From positions 1 to 64,000 of the forward strand of contig CALAWP010000075.1 in NCBI GenBank assembly GCA_937895345.1: a stretch of 64,000 bases of DNA. Reading direction: 5' to 3'. A program made the position numbers and the translations under genes. This document shows, piece after piece, positions 8,526 to 17,187 of this stretch (within the stretch, counting starts at the first letter, position 1; each line of letters opens with the position of its first letter). A model generated the notes under the pieces. It did no database searches, was not told the origin of the DNA, and saw only the letters and a program-made list of their open reading frames with translations. Origin of the DNA: an uncultured Paenibacillus sp. GTDB taxonomy: Bacteria > Bacillota > Bacilli > Paenibacillales > Paenibacillaceae.

Positions 8526-10343
8526 ATGACGAAGCTTCTCCCCCGGTTCATGTCCAGCATCAAGGCGAAAATGCTGGCCATGTTCGTCATTCTCACGTCC
8601 ATACCGCTGCTGGCGGTCGGGCTCATTTCCTATCAGAAGTCGTTCAACACCGTTTCCGAGCACAGCAAAGCCGCCACTTTGTACGTTGCGGACCAGCTGG
8701 CGCGCAATATCGACATCCTGTTTCAGGACAGCGGCCGGCTGCTCGAGCTGGAAAAAAATCCTTCGGTGCTGCAATTTCTGTTCCGGCAGACCGATTCGTA
8801 CGCGGACGCGAAGGAAATATTGCGGACGTTCGATCTCTATCGCAAGACGTATCAATACGACAACGTGCTGAACATCTCGATGGTCAACTTGTACGGCCGC
8901 GGCATCAGCGAGCGCAAGGGCGTATTCGCGCTGAACAAAAATCCGCTGCGCAATCCCCATTTTCAGCATCTGATGAACCGTCCCGACGACGTGCTGATCA
9001 TTCCGCCCTTCGAGGCTTCCCCGCTCGACCGGCTGGACGGCTTCCAATACGGCGGCAGCGGCGTCATCTCGATGATGGCGACCGTAAAGCAGCGCATGAC
9101 GAGCGAGGTCATCGGATTTATCGTCATCGATTTGAGCGACGAAACGGTGCAGCAATTTTCCGACGCGTATCGGATCGGCGAAACCGGACGGTTCATCATC
9201 GTCGAGGAAGACGGCGAGCCGGTATACGAGCCGGCCGGGCTGCCGCAGGCATGGTCCGCGAGCCTGGCTCCCCGCCTGCAAACGGCGAAGGACAGCTTCG
9301 TCACCGAAGGCGACGGAGGCAAGCCGCTGTTTGTCGCTTATACGACGTCCGAGACGACCGGCTGGAAAATCGTCGGCGTCGCTCCGCTGCAGGAAATCGT
9401 GGCGGAGGCGAGCGAGATCCGGCAGCTTATTATCGTAAGCGTGGGGCTCAGCATCGGGTTTGTCATCGGGCTTTATTACTTCATCAGCTCCCGGCTCATT
9501 CGGCCGCTCAAACTGTTGAAAACGAAAATGCGCCAAGCCTCCTCCGGCAATCTGGACGCCAAGGTCGTCCCCGTCGGCACGGACGAAATCGCCGAGCTGG
9601 GCAGCAGCTTCAATGCGATGACCGGGCAGATCAAGGCGCTGCTCGACCGGAGCATCCGCGAGCAAAAGCAAATTCGGATGGCGGAGCTGCGCACGCTGCA
9701 GGCGCAGATTAACCCTCATTTTTTGTACAATACGCTCGATTCGATCATTTGGATGGCCGAGGCCGGCAAGCGCGAGCAGGTCATCGGGCTGGTGAAAGCG
9801 CTGTCGGGATTTTTCCGCATCAGCCTCAGCAAAGGCAAGGATTGGATAACGGTGCGCGAGGAGCTGGAGCATGTGCGCAACTATTTGGTCATTCAGCAAA
9901 TCCGGTACCGGGACATTCTCGATTTCGCCATCGAGGCCGACCCGGAGGCGCTCCATCACCGCATGCTGAAGATGACGATCCAGCCGCTCGTGGAGAACGC
10001 GATTTACCATGGCATCAAGAACAAGCGGGGCAAAGGAACGATCTTCGTCGCCTGCTCTCTGCAGGAGGGCGGGCAAACGCTGGCCGTCCGCGTCGAGGAC
10101 AACGGGGGCGGCATGAGCGGAGAGCGGCTGGAGCGGCTGCGCGAACGCATCGCCGGCCACGGGCAAGAGACGCCGGGCGGCGGCCGGGACGGCTTGGACC
10201 GCGAAGGAGGCTTCGGGCTGCACAACGTCAACCAGCGCGTCCGGCTTTATTACGGGGCGGAATACGGGCTGACGATCGCCAGCCAGGAAGGGGCCGGTAC
10301 GGCCGTCACCGTCCGCATCCCGATTATTCCAGGAGGGGATTGA
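8526..10343 (+). CDS. YesM-type sensor histidine kinase
   Basis: A 605-residue membrane kinase. A first transmembrane helix lies near residues 16-37, then about 265 extracellular residues of dCache type, a second helix (about 302-322, ending LYYFISS), a HAMP linker, the His_kinase domain with the phosphorylation motif QINPHFLYNTL (His about 398) and an HATPase_c domain with VEDNGGGM and the G box GGFGLHNVN. This is the LytS/YesM class that senses sugars outside the cell and phosphorylates an AraC-type regulator. The response-regulator gene follows after 1 bp. It is divergent from the YtfQ-like operon, which is therefore the probable target. The ligand is not known. Confidence 0.88.
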   Translation: MTKLLPRFMSSIKAKMLAMFVILTSIPLLAVGLISYQKSFNTVSEHSKAATLYVADQLARNIDILFQDSGRLLELEKNPSVLQFLFRQTDSYADAKEILRTFDLYRKTYQYDNVLNISMVNLYGRGISERKGVFALNKNPLRNPHFQHLMNRPDDVLIIPPFEASPLDRLDGFQYGGSGVISMMATVKQRMTSEVIGFIVIDLSDETVQQFSDAYRIGETGRFIIVEEDGEPVYEPAGLPQAWSASLAPRLQTAKDSFVTEGDGGKPLFVAYTTSETTGWKIVGVAPLQEIVAEASEIRQLIIVSVGLSIGFVIGLYYFISSRLIRPLKLLKTKMRQASSGNLDAKVVPVGTDEIAELGSSFNAMTGQIKALLDRSIREQKQIRMAELRTLQAQINPHFLYNTLDSIIWMAEAGKREQVIGLVKALSGFFRISLSKGKDWITVREELEHVRNYLVIQQIRYRDILDFAIEADPEALHHRMLKMTIQPLVENAIYHGIKNKRGKGTIFVACSLQEGGQTLAVRVEDNGGGMSGERLERLRERIAGHGQETPGGGRDGLDREGGFGLHNVNQRVRLYYGAEYGLTIASQEGAGTAVTVRIPIIPGGD

Positions 10344-10344
10344 A

Positions 10345-11964
10345 ATGGCCAAAAAAGTGTTTTTCGTCGACGACGAAATCGTCATTCGGGAAAACATACG
10401 CGCCTGCATCGACTGGGAAAAGGAAGGCTTCGACTATTGCGGCGACGCCCCTGACGGGGAATATGCGCTGCCGCTCATCGAGGAGCATCGCCCCGACATT
10501 CTCATTACCGATATTAAGATGCCGTTCATGAACGGGCTGGAGCTGTCCGCCATCGTCCGCAAGCGGCTCCCGGATACGAAGATCGTGCTGCTGAGCGGTC
10601 ACGACGAGTTCGAATACGCGCGCCAGGCGCTCCGGCTCGGCGTGGAGGATTATTGTCTCAAGCCGTTCGGGTCGGCGGATATCATCCAGCTGCTGTACGG
10701 CCTGTCCGACAAGATCGACCGGGAAGCCGCGCACAAGGCGAAGCTCGAAAGCCTGGCCCAAAGCTTGACGGTCAAGGAGCAGGATGCGCGCGAGCAATTG
10801 ATCGCCAAGCTGTGCGGCGGCTTTATCGCGTCGGCCGAAGCTTGCGAATGGGCGGCGGAGCTTGGTATTCCGCTCATCGCCCGCCATTACGGCGTCGTTG
10901 TGACCGATATCAGGCCGCAGGAAGCCGGCGTCATGGACCCGGGAACGACGGCGGCGGCGGAAGCCGGCCTCGAGGCGCTGCTGTCCCGCCATGTATCCTT
11001 TCTGCAATGGAAGCGCAGCCGTTCGGAGACGGTATGGGTGCTGCAATCGGAGAGCCTCTCCGTCATGCAGGCGCTGCTGCAGCTGCTGCCGGAAGCGGTG
11101 AAGACGCTGGAGCAAAATCATTTCTGCGCCGTTTCGTTCGGGCTCGGCACTGTGCAGGATCGGCTGCAAGGGGTGCACGCCTCCTTCCTCGATGCCGAAG
11201 AGGACAAATACGGGCGCAAGCTGGCCGAGCAGCACCGCAGCCATCTGATGGAGCTGTCCGCCTCGTCCGATGGCGGCATGCTGCTGGACCGGGAGAGCTT
11301 TATCGCTTTTCTCGCGTCCGGCGCCTCCCGCCGGGCCGAAGAGGAAATCCGGAAGTTTGCCGCCGGGCTGCAGTCGATCGACTGGCACTCGTCGCTGCTG
11401 GGCTACTTTGTGCTCAGCGACGCGACGTTCGAGGCGATCCGCAAGGCCCGCGCCTTGTTTCGCGCCTCCGGCGTGACGCAAGAAGCGATCGAGAGGCTGA
11501 ACGCCCGGATCCATGCGGTCAAGAGCTGGGACGAAGCGCTCGCGTATTTGACCGATCTGGCCGAGCTGTTCTGGAAGTGGCGCGCCGAATCGGCCGGCAA
11601 ATACGGCGAGCTGATTGCGCAGGTGAAAGCTTTCGTGCAGACGAATTACGCGCAGGAGGGCTTGTCGCTGCAGGATGCGGCCGACCGCGTCAGCGTCAGC
11701 CCGAGCCACTTGAGCAAAGTGTTCAGCCAGGAAACCGGCGGAACGTTTATCGAATTTCTGATGATGACGCGCATTCGCAAAGCGATGGAGCTGCTGCGCT
11801 CCACCAACGAGAAGTCATACGAAATCGCCCATCGGGTCGGCTACAACGATCCGCATTACTTTTCGAACCTGTTCAAACGGGTGACGGGGATGACGATCCG
11901 GGAGTACCGCAAGCAAGGGGGCAGCGCCGGAGATTTGGGAGAGGGGACCATGCATGTTTCGTGA
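10345..11964 (+). CDS. YesN-type response regulator (receiver plus AraC HTH)
   Basis: A 539-residue regulator. The N-terminal receiver has the acidic pair DDE (about 9-11), phospho-acceptor Asp56 in ITDIKMP, and Lys in CLKPFG. A long middle region of about 280 residues, usual for YesN proteins, has no named fold. The C-terminus is an AraC/XylS double helix-turn-helix (AADRVSVSPSHLSKVFSQET and SYEIAHRVGYNDPHYFSNLF). It should bind DNA upstream of the divergent ytf-like operon when phosphorylated by the kinase encoded 1 bp upstream. Its 3' end overlaps the start of a third sugar-binding protein gene by 11 bp, so the three are probably made together. Confidence 0.9.
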   Translation: MAKKVFFVDDEIVIRENIRACIDWEKEGFDYCGDAPDGEYALPLIEEHRPDILITDIKMPFMNGLELSAIVRKRLPDTKIVLLSGHDEFEYARQALRLGVEDYCLKPFGSADIIQLLYGLSDKIDREAAHKAKLESLAQSLTVKEQDAREQLIAKLCGGFIASAEACEWAAELGIPLIARHYGVVVTDIRPQEAGVMDPGTTAAAEAGLEALLSRHVSFLQWKRSRSETVWVLQSESLSVMQALLQLLPEAVKTLEQNHFCAVSFGLGTVQDRLQGVHASFLDAEEDKYGRKLAEQHRSHLMELSASSDGGMLLDRESFIAFLASGASRRAEEEIRKFAAGLQSIDWHSSLLGYFVLSDATFEAIRKARALFRASGVTQEAIERLNARIHAVKSWDEALAYLTDLAELFWKWRAESAGKYGELIAQVKAFVQTNYAQEGLSLQDAADRVSVSPSHLSKVFSQETGGTFIEFLMMTRIRKAMELLRSTNEKSYEIAHRVGYNDPHYFSNLFKRVTGMTIREYRKQGGSAGDLGEGTMHVS

Positions 11965-13033
11965 CGATGCGGGGAACCGGGCAGGGAGATTCCGTTTCCG
12001 GCATAATGCCGAACGCCGGCCGGGACTTCCCCATGTTCAATCCGTCATCCGCCGCGCTGCCCATCGGCGGACGAAACGGTTCCGTTTCGCTGTTCTGCTA
12101 TTGGCCATTGCTCTTCTGCCTGCCGCCGTCGGATGCGCGAAGGAGCCGGCCGGATCGGCCCCTCCGTCCGCTTCCGCTCCTCCGTCCGGAGACCCGGACG
12201 CTTCCGCATTTACGTTCGGCATTATTTACCCGATCGCCCATCCGTTCTATGAGACGGTAACCGAACGCGCCGAGCTGGCGGCGGCGGCGGCCGGCGGCAG
12301 CCTCGTCGTCAAAGCCCCGGACGAGGCGAATGTGGAGCAGCAAATCCGGATGCTCGAAAATATGATTCGACTGAGAGTGGACGGCATCGCCATATCGCCG
12401 GTCGACAGCGAGGCGCTGGCCCCGTATATCGACCAGGCCGCGGAGGCCGGCATTCCCGTCGTTTGCTTCGAATCGGACGCGCCTTCCAGCGCGAGGATCG
12501 CCTATATCGGCGGCGACAACCGACGAACCGGCGCCCGCATGGGCGAGGCGCTGCGGCAATTGCTGCGCAAGGGCGGCATGGTGCTCGTCGAATCCGGCAT
12601 CTCCGGCATGGCCGGCCAGCAGGAGCGGCTGGACGGATTTCTGGATTACGTGCGAGAACAGCCGGACATTCACGTCCTCGAGGTGCGTTCGAGCGAGGGC
12701 AGCGACGACCGCGCCTTGGCGGAGCTGGAACGCATGATCGAGGACCACCCCCATTTCGACGCGTTCGTGGCGCTCGATTACGTGTCCGGCTCCAGCTCCG
12801 TGCTGGCCTGGAAAGCGATGGGCCTGAACCGCTACTCGCTGACGATCGGCATGATGCCGGCCATCGGCGAAGCGATCGTCAACGGCCAAATTACGCTGGC
12901 CGTCACGCAGAACGAATCCAGCTGGGGAGGCCGCATCGTCGATGCGCTGCTGAAAGCGATGAACGGTCAACCCGTTCCCGAGCGGATCGACACCGGCGAA
13001 TCGGTCGCAGACGGCGGCGTTTTACGTCCCTGA
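11954..13033 (+). CDS. Sugar-binding lipoprotein linked to the YesM/YesN pair
   Basis: A type I periplasmic-binding fold (359 residues). A long basic N-terminus of about 40 residues precedes the hydrophobic helix and a lipobox AVGC (near residue 60). The mature part has FGIIYPIAHPFYETVTERAE, VDGIAISPVDSEALAPYI, AGIPVVCFESDAP and YIGGDNRRTGARMGEAL, typical of ribose/xylose-type binding proteins. GGAGAGGGG lies about 7 nt before this ATG and no later in-frame ATG precedes the signal helix, so the long N-terminus is accepted. It overlaps the regulator gene and no permease follows. It may therefore work as an extracellular sensor subunit for the kinase, like XylFII with LytS in clostridia, instead of in transport. 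That role is inferred. Confidence 0.8.
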   Translation: MFRDDAGNRAGRFRFRHNAERRPGLPHVQSVIRRAAHRRTKRFRFAVLLLAIALLPAAVGCAKEPAGSAPPSASAPPSGDPDASAFTFGIIYPIAHPFYETVTERAELAAAAAGGSLVVKAPDEANVEQQIRMLENMIRLRVDGIAISPVDSEALAPYIDQAAEAGIPVVCFESDAPSSARIAYIGGDNRRTGARMGEALRQLLRKGGMVLVESGISGMAGQQERLDGFLDYVREQPDIHVLEVRSSEGSDDRALAELERMIEDHPHFDAFVALDYVSGSSSVLAWKAMGLNRYSLTIGMMPAIGEAIVNGQITLAVTQNESSWGGRIVDALLKAMNGQPVPERIDTGESVADGGVLRP

Positions 13034-13038
13034 CCTGT

Positions 13039-14208
13039 CTATTTCGCCGAAAGCGCGCGGGCCGGCTTATGGCCGGCCTTTCGAGCCGTGAGCAGCATCT
13101 GAATCGCCATCATGGCGGCGACCATAACCAGCATGGCGAGCAGCGCGCCTTCGAAGCCCCCGCTGTAATCGCGCAGGGCGCCGACGAGCAGCGGTCCCGC
13201 CGCTCCGATCACGTAGCCTCCGCATTGGGACATCGCCGACCACGACCCGGCCTCCTCGGACGTATTCGTCTCCACGATCGGCAGCATGAGCGCAAGCGGA
13301 AACAATCCGCCCGCCCCTATGCCCAGGCAGACGACCGCCGGCAGCATTGGCAGATGCAGCAGCAGCAGGACGATTCCCGCAAGCTCGAACAGGCTGCAGC
13401 CGATCAGCGCGATCCGAAGGCTGCCGGACTTGGCCGCGAGCGCGGGCACCGTCAACGATACCGGAATTTGCACGAGCGTAAATACGGTCAGGAGCAGCGC
13501 CGAGCTTGCCGGGCTGTAGCCGAAGCTGTGCGCCATGGGCGAAATCCAGGCCGTCACGGAATAAAACATGCTCGCCATCATGGCGAAAAAAAGGGTCAGC
13601 AGCCAGGCTTTCGCATTCCGAATTGGAAGCTTCGACCGGACCGAACTTTCCCGGCTTGCCCGCACGGGCAGAAAGGCCGACCAAACGGCGAGCGCCAATA
13701 CGCCGAGTACGGCCCAGCATGACAAGGCCAGCGTCAGGCTGTTCCGGCTCTGCTCGTAGATCGGGATCGAGAAGGCGGAGGCGGCGGCCGCGCCCGCTAC
13801 CATCGCCGCGGAATAAATGCTGACGACGCCCGGGCTCGCCGGAAAATACTTTTTGATATAACCCGACAGCAGCGGCCCGGTCAGGCTGATCCCTAACCCG
13901 CCGATCAAGGCGCTGGACACAAGCGACGGAACGGAGCCGTCAAGGCCGCGCCAGGCCGTCGCTCCCGTAATGAGCAGCAGCGCCATAACAATCGTACGCT
14001 CGAGTCCGATTCGGTCGCGCAGGACAGCCGCCGCGGGGGCGAACACGCCCATGCACAAGACGGGCAGCGTCGTCAGCAGGCTTGCCGTCAATCCGCTCAT
14101 CCCGAGCTCGGTCTGCATCGTTTCCAGCAATGGCGCGACGGACGTGATGATCGGCCGCAAATTTAACGCGGACAGAAACAGGGCCAGAAACAAATAGTAC
14201 TTTTTCAT
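13039..14208 (-). CDS. MFS permease, CynX/NimT type
   Basis: About 389 residues with 12 predicted membrane helices, starting KKYYLFLALFLSALNLRPI. The NLRP motif in helix 1 and the loop-2 sequence RDRIGLERT are hallmarks of the CynX/NimT family, whose members handle cyanate, nitroimidazoles and other small anions or amides. The start at 14208 is chosen over a more upstream frame because helix 1 begins right after it. The gene is divergent from a LysR regulator whose likely operator lies between them, so it is the probable target. It converges with the binding-protein gene ending at 13033 (5-bp gap). The substrate cannot be told from sequence. Confidence 0.8.
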   Translation of the reverse strand: MKKYYLFLALFLSALNLRPIITSVAPLLETMQTELGMSGLTASLLTTLPVLCMGVFAPAAAVLRDRIGLERTIVMALLLITGATAWRGLDGSVPSLVSSALIGGLGISLTGPLLSGYIKKYFPASPGVVSIYSAAMVAGAAAASAFSIPIYEQSRNSLTLALSCWAVLGVLALAVWSAFLPVRASRESSVRSKLPIRNAKAWLLTLFFAMMASMFYSVTAWISPMAHSFGYSPASSALLLTVFTLVQIPVSLTVPALAAKSGSLRIALIGCSLFELAGIVLLLLHLPMLPAVVCLGIGAGGLFPLALMLPIVETNTSEEAGSWSAMSQCGGYVIGAAGPLLVGALRDYSGGFEGALLAMLVMVAAMMAIQMLLTARKAGHKPARALSAK

Positions 14209-14279
14209 ATTCTCAGCTTCTCTCTTGTTTGTACGTGTTTTAAGTATAGAGATCGGCTTTTCATTGATCAATTCAATAA

Positions 14280-14307
14280 ATCATATTATTATGATAGTAA
14301 AATACTA
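14280..14307. promoter_or_regulatory. Candidate LysR operator between the MFS and LysR genes
   Basis: A perfect interrupted palindrome ATCATA-TTAT-TATGAT (14280-14295), of the T-N11-A type bound by LysR proteins, is followed by a second one, TAGTA-N3-TACTA (14295-14307). They lie between the divergent MFS (start 14208) and LysR (start 14329) genes, so they could control both. Confidence 0.5.
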
Positions 14308-14328
14308 TTAATGTTCAGGAGCCGTCCG

Positions 14329-15222
14329 ATGGATACGCGTAACCTGCAATACTTTATCGCCGTATATGAACATCTACATTTTACGAGAGCGGCCGAAGAG
14401 CTTGGCATTTCGCAGCCGACGCTGAGCCAGCAAATCCGCATCCTCGAAGCGGAGCTGGGCACGCCTCTGTTCGACCGGATCGGCAAAAAGGTCGTCGCGA
14501 CGGAAGCCGGCAAGCTGCTCCGGCTGTACGGAGAAAAGATGCTTCAAGCCGAGCGGGACGCCAAAAATGCGATTCAAGAGCTGCTGGCCGCGCAGCGCGG
14601 AGCGATCCGACTGGCCGTCCTGCCCTCGGACCTCGATTTTCAGCTCGTTCCGCTGTTCGTTCAATTTAACCGGAATTATCCCGGCATTCAGCTGCAGGCG
14701 ATTTCCACGACTCATATCCGGGAAGAGGTGCTCGGCCATAAAGTCGATATCGGAATCGGCATGCAAGGTCCGCCCGACAAGAGGCTGGTGCAAATTCCGC
14801 TGGGCGCCGAGCCCTACCGGCTGTTCGTCCACGCGGAGAGCGGACTGGCGGACCGGGAGGCGGTAACGCTGCGGGAGTTGGAGAAGGAAGCGCTTGTGAT
14901 GTATCCCAAAGGTTATGTGGGGCGCGATTTGGTGGAACAGGCGTGCCGGGACGAGGGGGTTGAACTGGCGGCGGTCATGGAGACGACCACGGCCGCTTCG
15001 CTGCTGCAGCTCGTTTCGGCCGGGGTCGGCGCCACGATCCAGCCCAAGGGACTGCTGAAGCGGTTTCCGGAACGGTCGGATATTAAGGCAGTGCCGATTG
15101 CCGGCCCGGCGCCGGTCCGTCAGCTGGAGCTGATCTATGGCGCGGATCGATTTGTCGGCAGCTCTCAGCGCCAGCTGACGGATTGGCTGATCGATTTTTT
15201 TGAGGAATACATGAACGAATAA
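14329..15222 (+). CDS. LysR-family transcriptional regulator
   Basis: A 297-residue LysR protein. The winged HTH is at the N-terminus (LQYFIAVYEHLHFTRAAEEL, GISQPTLSQQIRILEAELG, PLFDRIGKKVVATEAGK), followed by a linker helix and the co-inducer-binding domain (IRLAVLPSDLDFQLVPLFVQF onward). The profile is CynR-like, in keeping with the CynX-type permease encoded divergently. The start at 14329 has AGGAG 7 nt upstream. The stop codon lies within the arm of a hairpin that separates it from the convergent sugar-oxidation operon. It should control the permease and its own gene; the effector is unknown. Confidence 0.88.
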   Translation: MDTRNLQYFIAVYEHLHFTRAAEELGISQPTLSQQIRILEAELGTPLFDRIGKKVVATEAGKLLRLYGEKMLQAERDAKNAIQELLAAQRGAIRLAVLPSDLDFQLVPLFVQFNRNYPGIQLQAISTTHIREEVLGHKVDIGIGMQGPPDKRLVQIPLGAEPYRLFVHAESGLADREAVTLRELEKEALVMYPKGYVGRDLVEQACRDEGVELAAVMETTTAASLLQLVSAGVGATIQPKGLLKRFPERSDIKAVPIAGPAPVRQLELIYGADRFVGSSQRQLTDWLIDFFEEYMNE

Positions 15223-15247
15223 CCGCGCGGTTAACCACGCGGTTATT
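15218..15247. terminator. Hairpin between convergent LysR and lactonase genes
   Basis: Perfect 10-bp arms AATAACCGCG (15218-15227) and CGCGGTTATT (15238-15247) with a 10-nt loop. There is no clear T-run on either strand, so it may act as a weak bidirectional terminator. Confidence 0.5.
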
Positions 15248-15258
15248 CGCTTCTTGCC

Positions 15259-16122
15259 CTAGGGCTTCAAGCCGTAAAAGCTTGCGCAATTGCCGCCGAG
15301 CACCTTGTCCCGCACATCTTCCGGATACCGTTCCAGGTAGCGGATGACGATTCCCATCACGGACCGGTAGTCCCTGCTGACCGTGCAGACGGGCCAATCG
15401 GAGCCGATCATGAGCCGGTCCGGGCCGAACGCCTCGAAGGCCGCGTCCAGATAAGGCGCAAAGTCCGCTTCCGTCCAACGCTCCCAGTCGGCTTCGGTCA
15501 CCATGCCGGACAGCTTGCACGAGACGTTCGGCCGCTTGGCCAGCTCGTGCATGTCCCGCTTCCAGGCCGGGAACGCCTCGCCGCCTCCCGCATCGCCGCT
15601 CCCGATCCCGCTCTTGATATCGGGCTTCGCGATATGGTCCAGGACGAACGGCTGCTCCGGAAACTCGTCCGCCAGCCGCGCCGCCGTCGGCAGATGCTTC
15701 GGAAACAGCAGCAGGTCGTAGGTCAAGCCGTATTCGCGCAGTCTTCCAATACCTCGGCGGAAATCGCCGCGAAGCATAAAGTCGTCGTCCGGCTCGTCAT
15801 GGACGACATGGCGCACGCCCCGCAGCTTCGGGTGAGCCGAGAAGCCGGCCAGCTGCCGTTCCAGCTCCGGCGAACGCAAGTCGACCCAGCCGACAACGCC
15901 TTTGATCCAGGCGCAGCGATCCGCCAGCCGCAGCAGCCATTCCGTCTCCTTGAGCGACTGCCTTGCCTGAACCGCCACAATGCCGTCAAATCCCGCCTCG
16001 TCGAGCAGCGGCTTCAAGTCTTCCGGCATAAACGGCCGCTTCAGCTTTCGATGGTCTTCCCCTATCCAGGCGTACTCCTCCGGGTTGTAATCGATAAAGT
16101 GCACATGGGCATCGATGCGCAT
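15259..16122 (-). CDS. COG3618 sugar lactonase (L-fucono/L-galactono-lactonase type)
   Basis: A 287-residue amidohydrolase-superfamily protein starting RIDAHVHFIDYNPEEYAWI, the HxH start of the COG3618 family. Later conserved segments are GVVGWVDLRSPELERQLA, LRGVRHVVHDEPDDDFML, PFVLDHIAKPDIKSGIG, NVSCKLSGMVTEADW and RLMIGSDWPVC. Characterised members hydrolyse L-fucono-1,5-lactone, L-rhamnono-lactone or L-galactono-1,5-lactone. It is the third gene after an L-galactose-dehydrogenase-like reductase and an LgoD-like dehydrogenase (21-bp gap), which fits hydrolysis of the lactone that the reductase makes. The exact sugar is inferred from the neighbours. Confidence 0.8.
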   Translation of the reverse strand: MRIDAHVHFIDYNPEEYAWIGEDHRKLKRPFMPEDLKPLLDEAGFDGIVAVQARQSLKETEWLLRLADRCAWIKGVVGWVDLRSPELERQLAGFSAHPKLRGVRHVVHDEPDDDFMLRGDFRRGIGRLREYGLTYDLLLFPKHLPTAARLADEFPEQPFVLDHIAKPDIKSGIGSGDAGGGEAFPAWKRDMHELAKRPNVSCKLSGMVTEADWERWTEADFAPYLDAAFEAFGPDRLMIGSDWPVCTVSRDYRSVMGIVIRYLERYPEDVRDKVLGGNCASFYGLKP

Positions 16123-16143
16123 CGCCGCGCCTCCCTTACCTTG

Positions 16144-17187
16144 TTATAATTCCACCATCGCTTTGATGACGCCGGTTTCCGGCTTCAGCCACGTCTCGAA
16201 CTGTCCGATCATGCCGTCAAAGTCCGCCCGATGGGTAATGAGCGGCTCCACGTCGATCTGTCCGTCCTCAATCGCCCGGATGACGCGGCGAAAGTCTTCC
16301 GGCGTCGCATTGCGGCTGCCGAGCAGCGTCATTTCCTTGCGGTGAAAGTCGGGATCGTGGAACGTAATATCGTCCTTGACAAGGCTGACATAGACGACTC
16401 TGCCGCCGAACGAGGCGTAATCGAACGCGCGCTCCATCGACTTGACGTTGCCGGTCGCGTCGAAGACGGCGCCCGCGAGACTGCCCTGCGTCAGCTCGCG
16501 AAGCCTCTCAAGCGGCCGGTCGGCCGCGTCGATGACGAACTCGGCCGGCGCCCAGGACCGGCAGAACGCCAGCCGATCCCGGTTCATATCCATTGCGATG
16601 ACCCGCGCGCCGGCCAGATGCAGCAGCTTCATCGTGCCGAGCCCGATTGGGCCGGCTCCGATCACAAGCGCGAATTCGCCGGGCTGCACGTTCGCGCGGC
16701 GGACGGCATGCGCTCCGATGCCGAGGCATTCCACGATGGCCGCCGCATCCAGGCTGATGCCGTTCACCGGGAAGAGATGGGTGACGGGCACCGTAACGTA
16801 CTCCCGCATCCCCCCGTCCCGGTGGACGCCGATCACCTCCAGCCGCTCGCAGCAATTCGTTTTGCCGTTGCGGCAAGCCGCGCACTCTCCGCACTCCATG
16901 TACGGCATAATCGCCACCCGGTCGCCCGGCTTCAGGGCGCCGGCCGCGGCGGACGCGGCTTCGTCCGCCGCTCCCGCTTCGCACAGCTCGACAATTTCGC
17001 CGGACAGCTCGTGGCCCAGGATGCGCGGATATACGAAGTACGGCTGCCGTCCCCGGTATGCGTGAAGATCCGTTCCGCAAATGCCGATGCGCCGAATGCG
17101 GACAAGCGCCTCTCCCGGCTGCGGCATCGGCCGCTCCATTTCCTTCAGGACAAACTTCTCCGGCGTTTCGCAGACGATCGCTTTCAT
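16144..17187 (-). CDS. Zinc-dependent dehydrogenase, LgoD-like (L-galactonate 5-dehydrogenase type)
   Basis: A 347-residue medium-chain alcohol dehydrogenase. Catalytic zinc ligands are Cys37, His59 and Glu60 (GICGTDLHA, LGHE); the structural zinc cluster lies in MECGECAACRNGKTNCC. The Rossmann fold shows GAGPIGLG. The whole chain tracks E. coli LgoD, including ERLEVIGVHRDGG, AHAVRRA and HRKEMTLLGSRNATPEDF. LgoD oxidises L-galactonate to D-tagaturonate. A short Ala-rich insertion near residues 70-86 is not in the E. coli protein. The ATG overlaps the stop of the upstream reductase gene (ATGA), so the two are coupled. The context supports L-galactonate, though L-fuconate or another sugar acid remains possible. 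Confidence 0.82.
   Translation of the reverse strand: MKAIVCETPEKFVLKEMERPMPQPGEALVRIRRIGICGTDLHAYRGRQPYFVYPRILGHELSGEIVELCEAGAADEAASAAAGALKPGDRVAIMPYMECGECAACRNGKTNCCERLEVIGVHRDGGMREYVTVPVTHLFPVNGISLDAAAIVECLGIGAHAVRRANVQPGEFALVIGAGPIGLGTMKLLHLAGARVIAMDMNRDRLAFCRSWAPAEFVIDAADRPLERLRELTQGSLAGAVFDATGNVKSMERAFDYASFGGRVVYVSLVKDDITFHDPDFHRKEMTLLGSRNATPEDFRRVIRAIEDGQIDVEPLITHRADFDGMIGQFETWLKPETGVIKAMVEL

Noticed and set aside
8250..10409. Long minus-strand open frame (719 codons) opposite the YesM-type kinase gene
   Set aside because: It is antisense to a well-supported kinase and shows only the Arg/Gln/Asp-rich pattern of GC-biased shadow frames.
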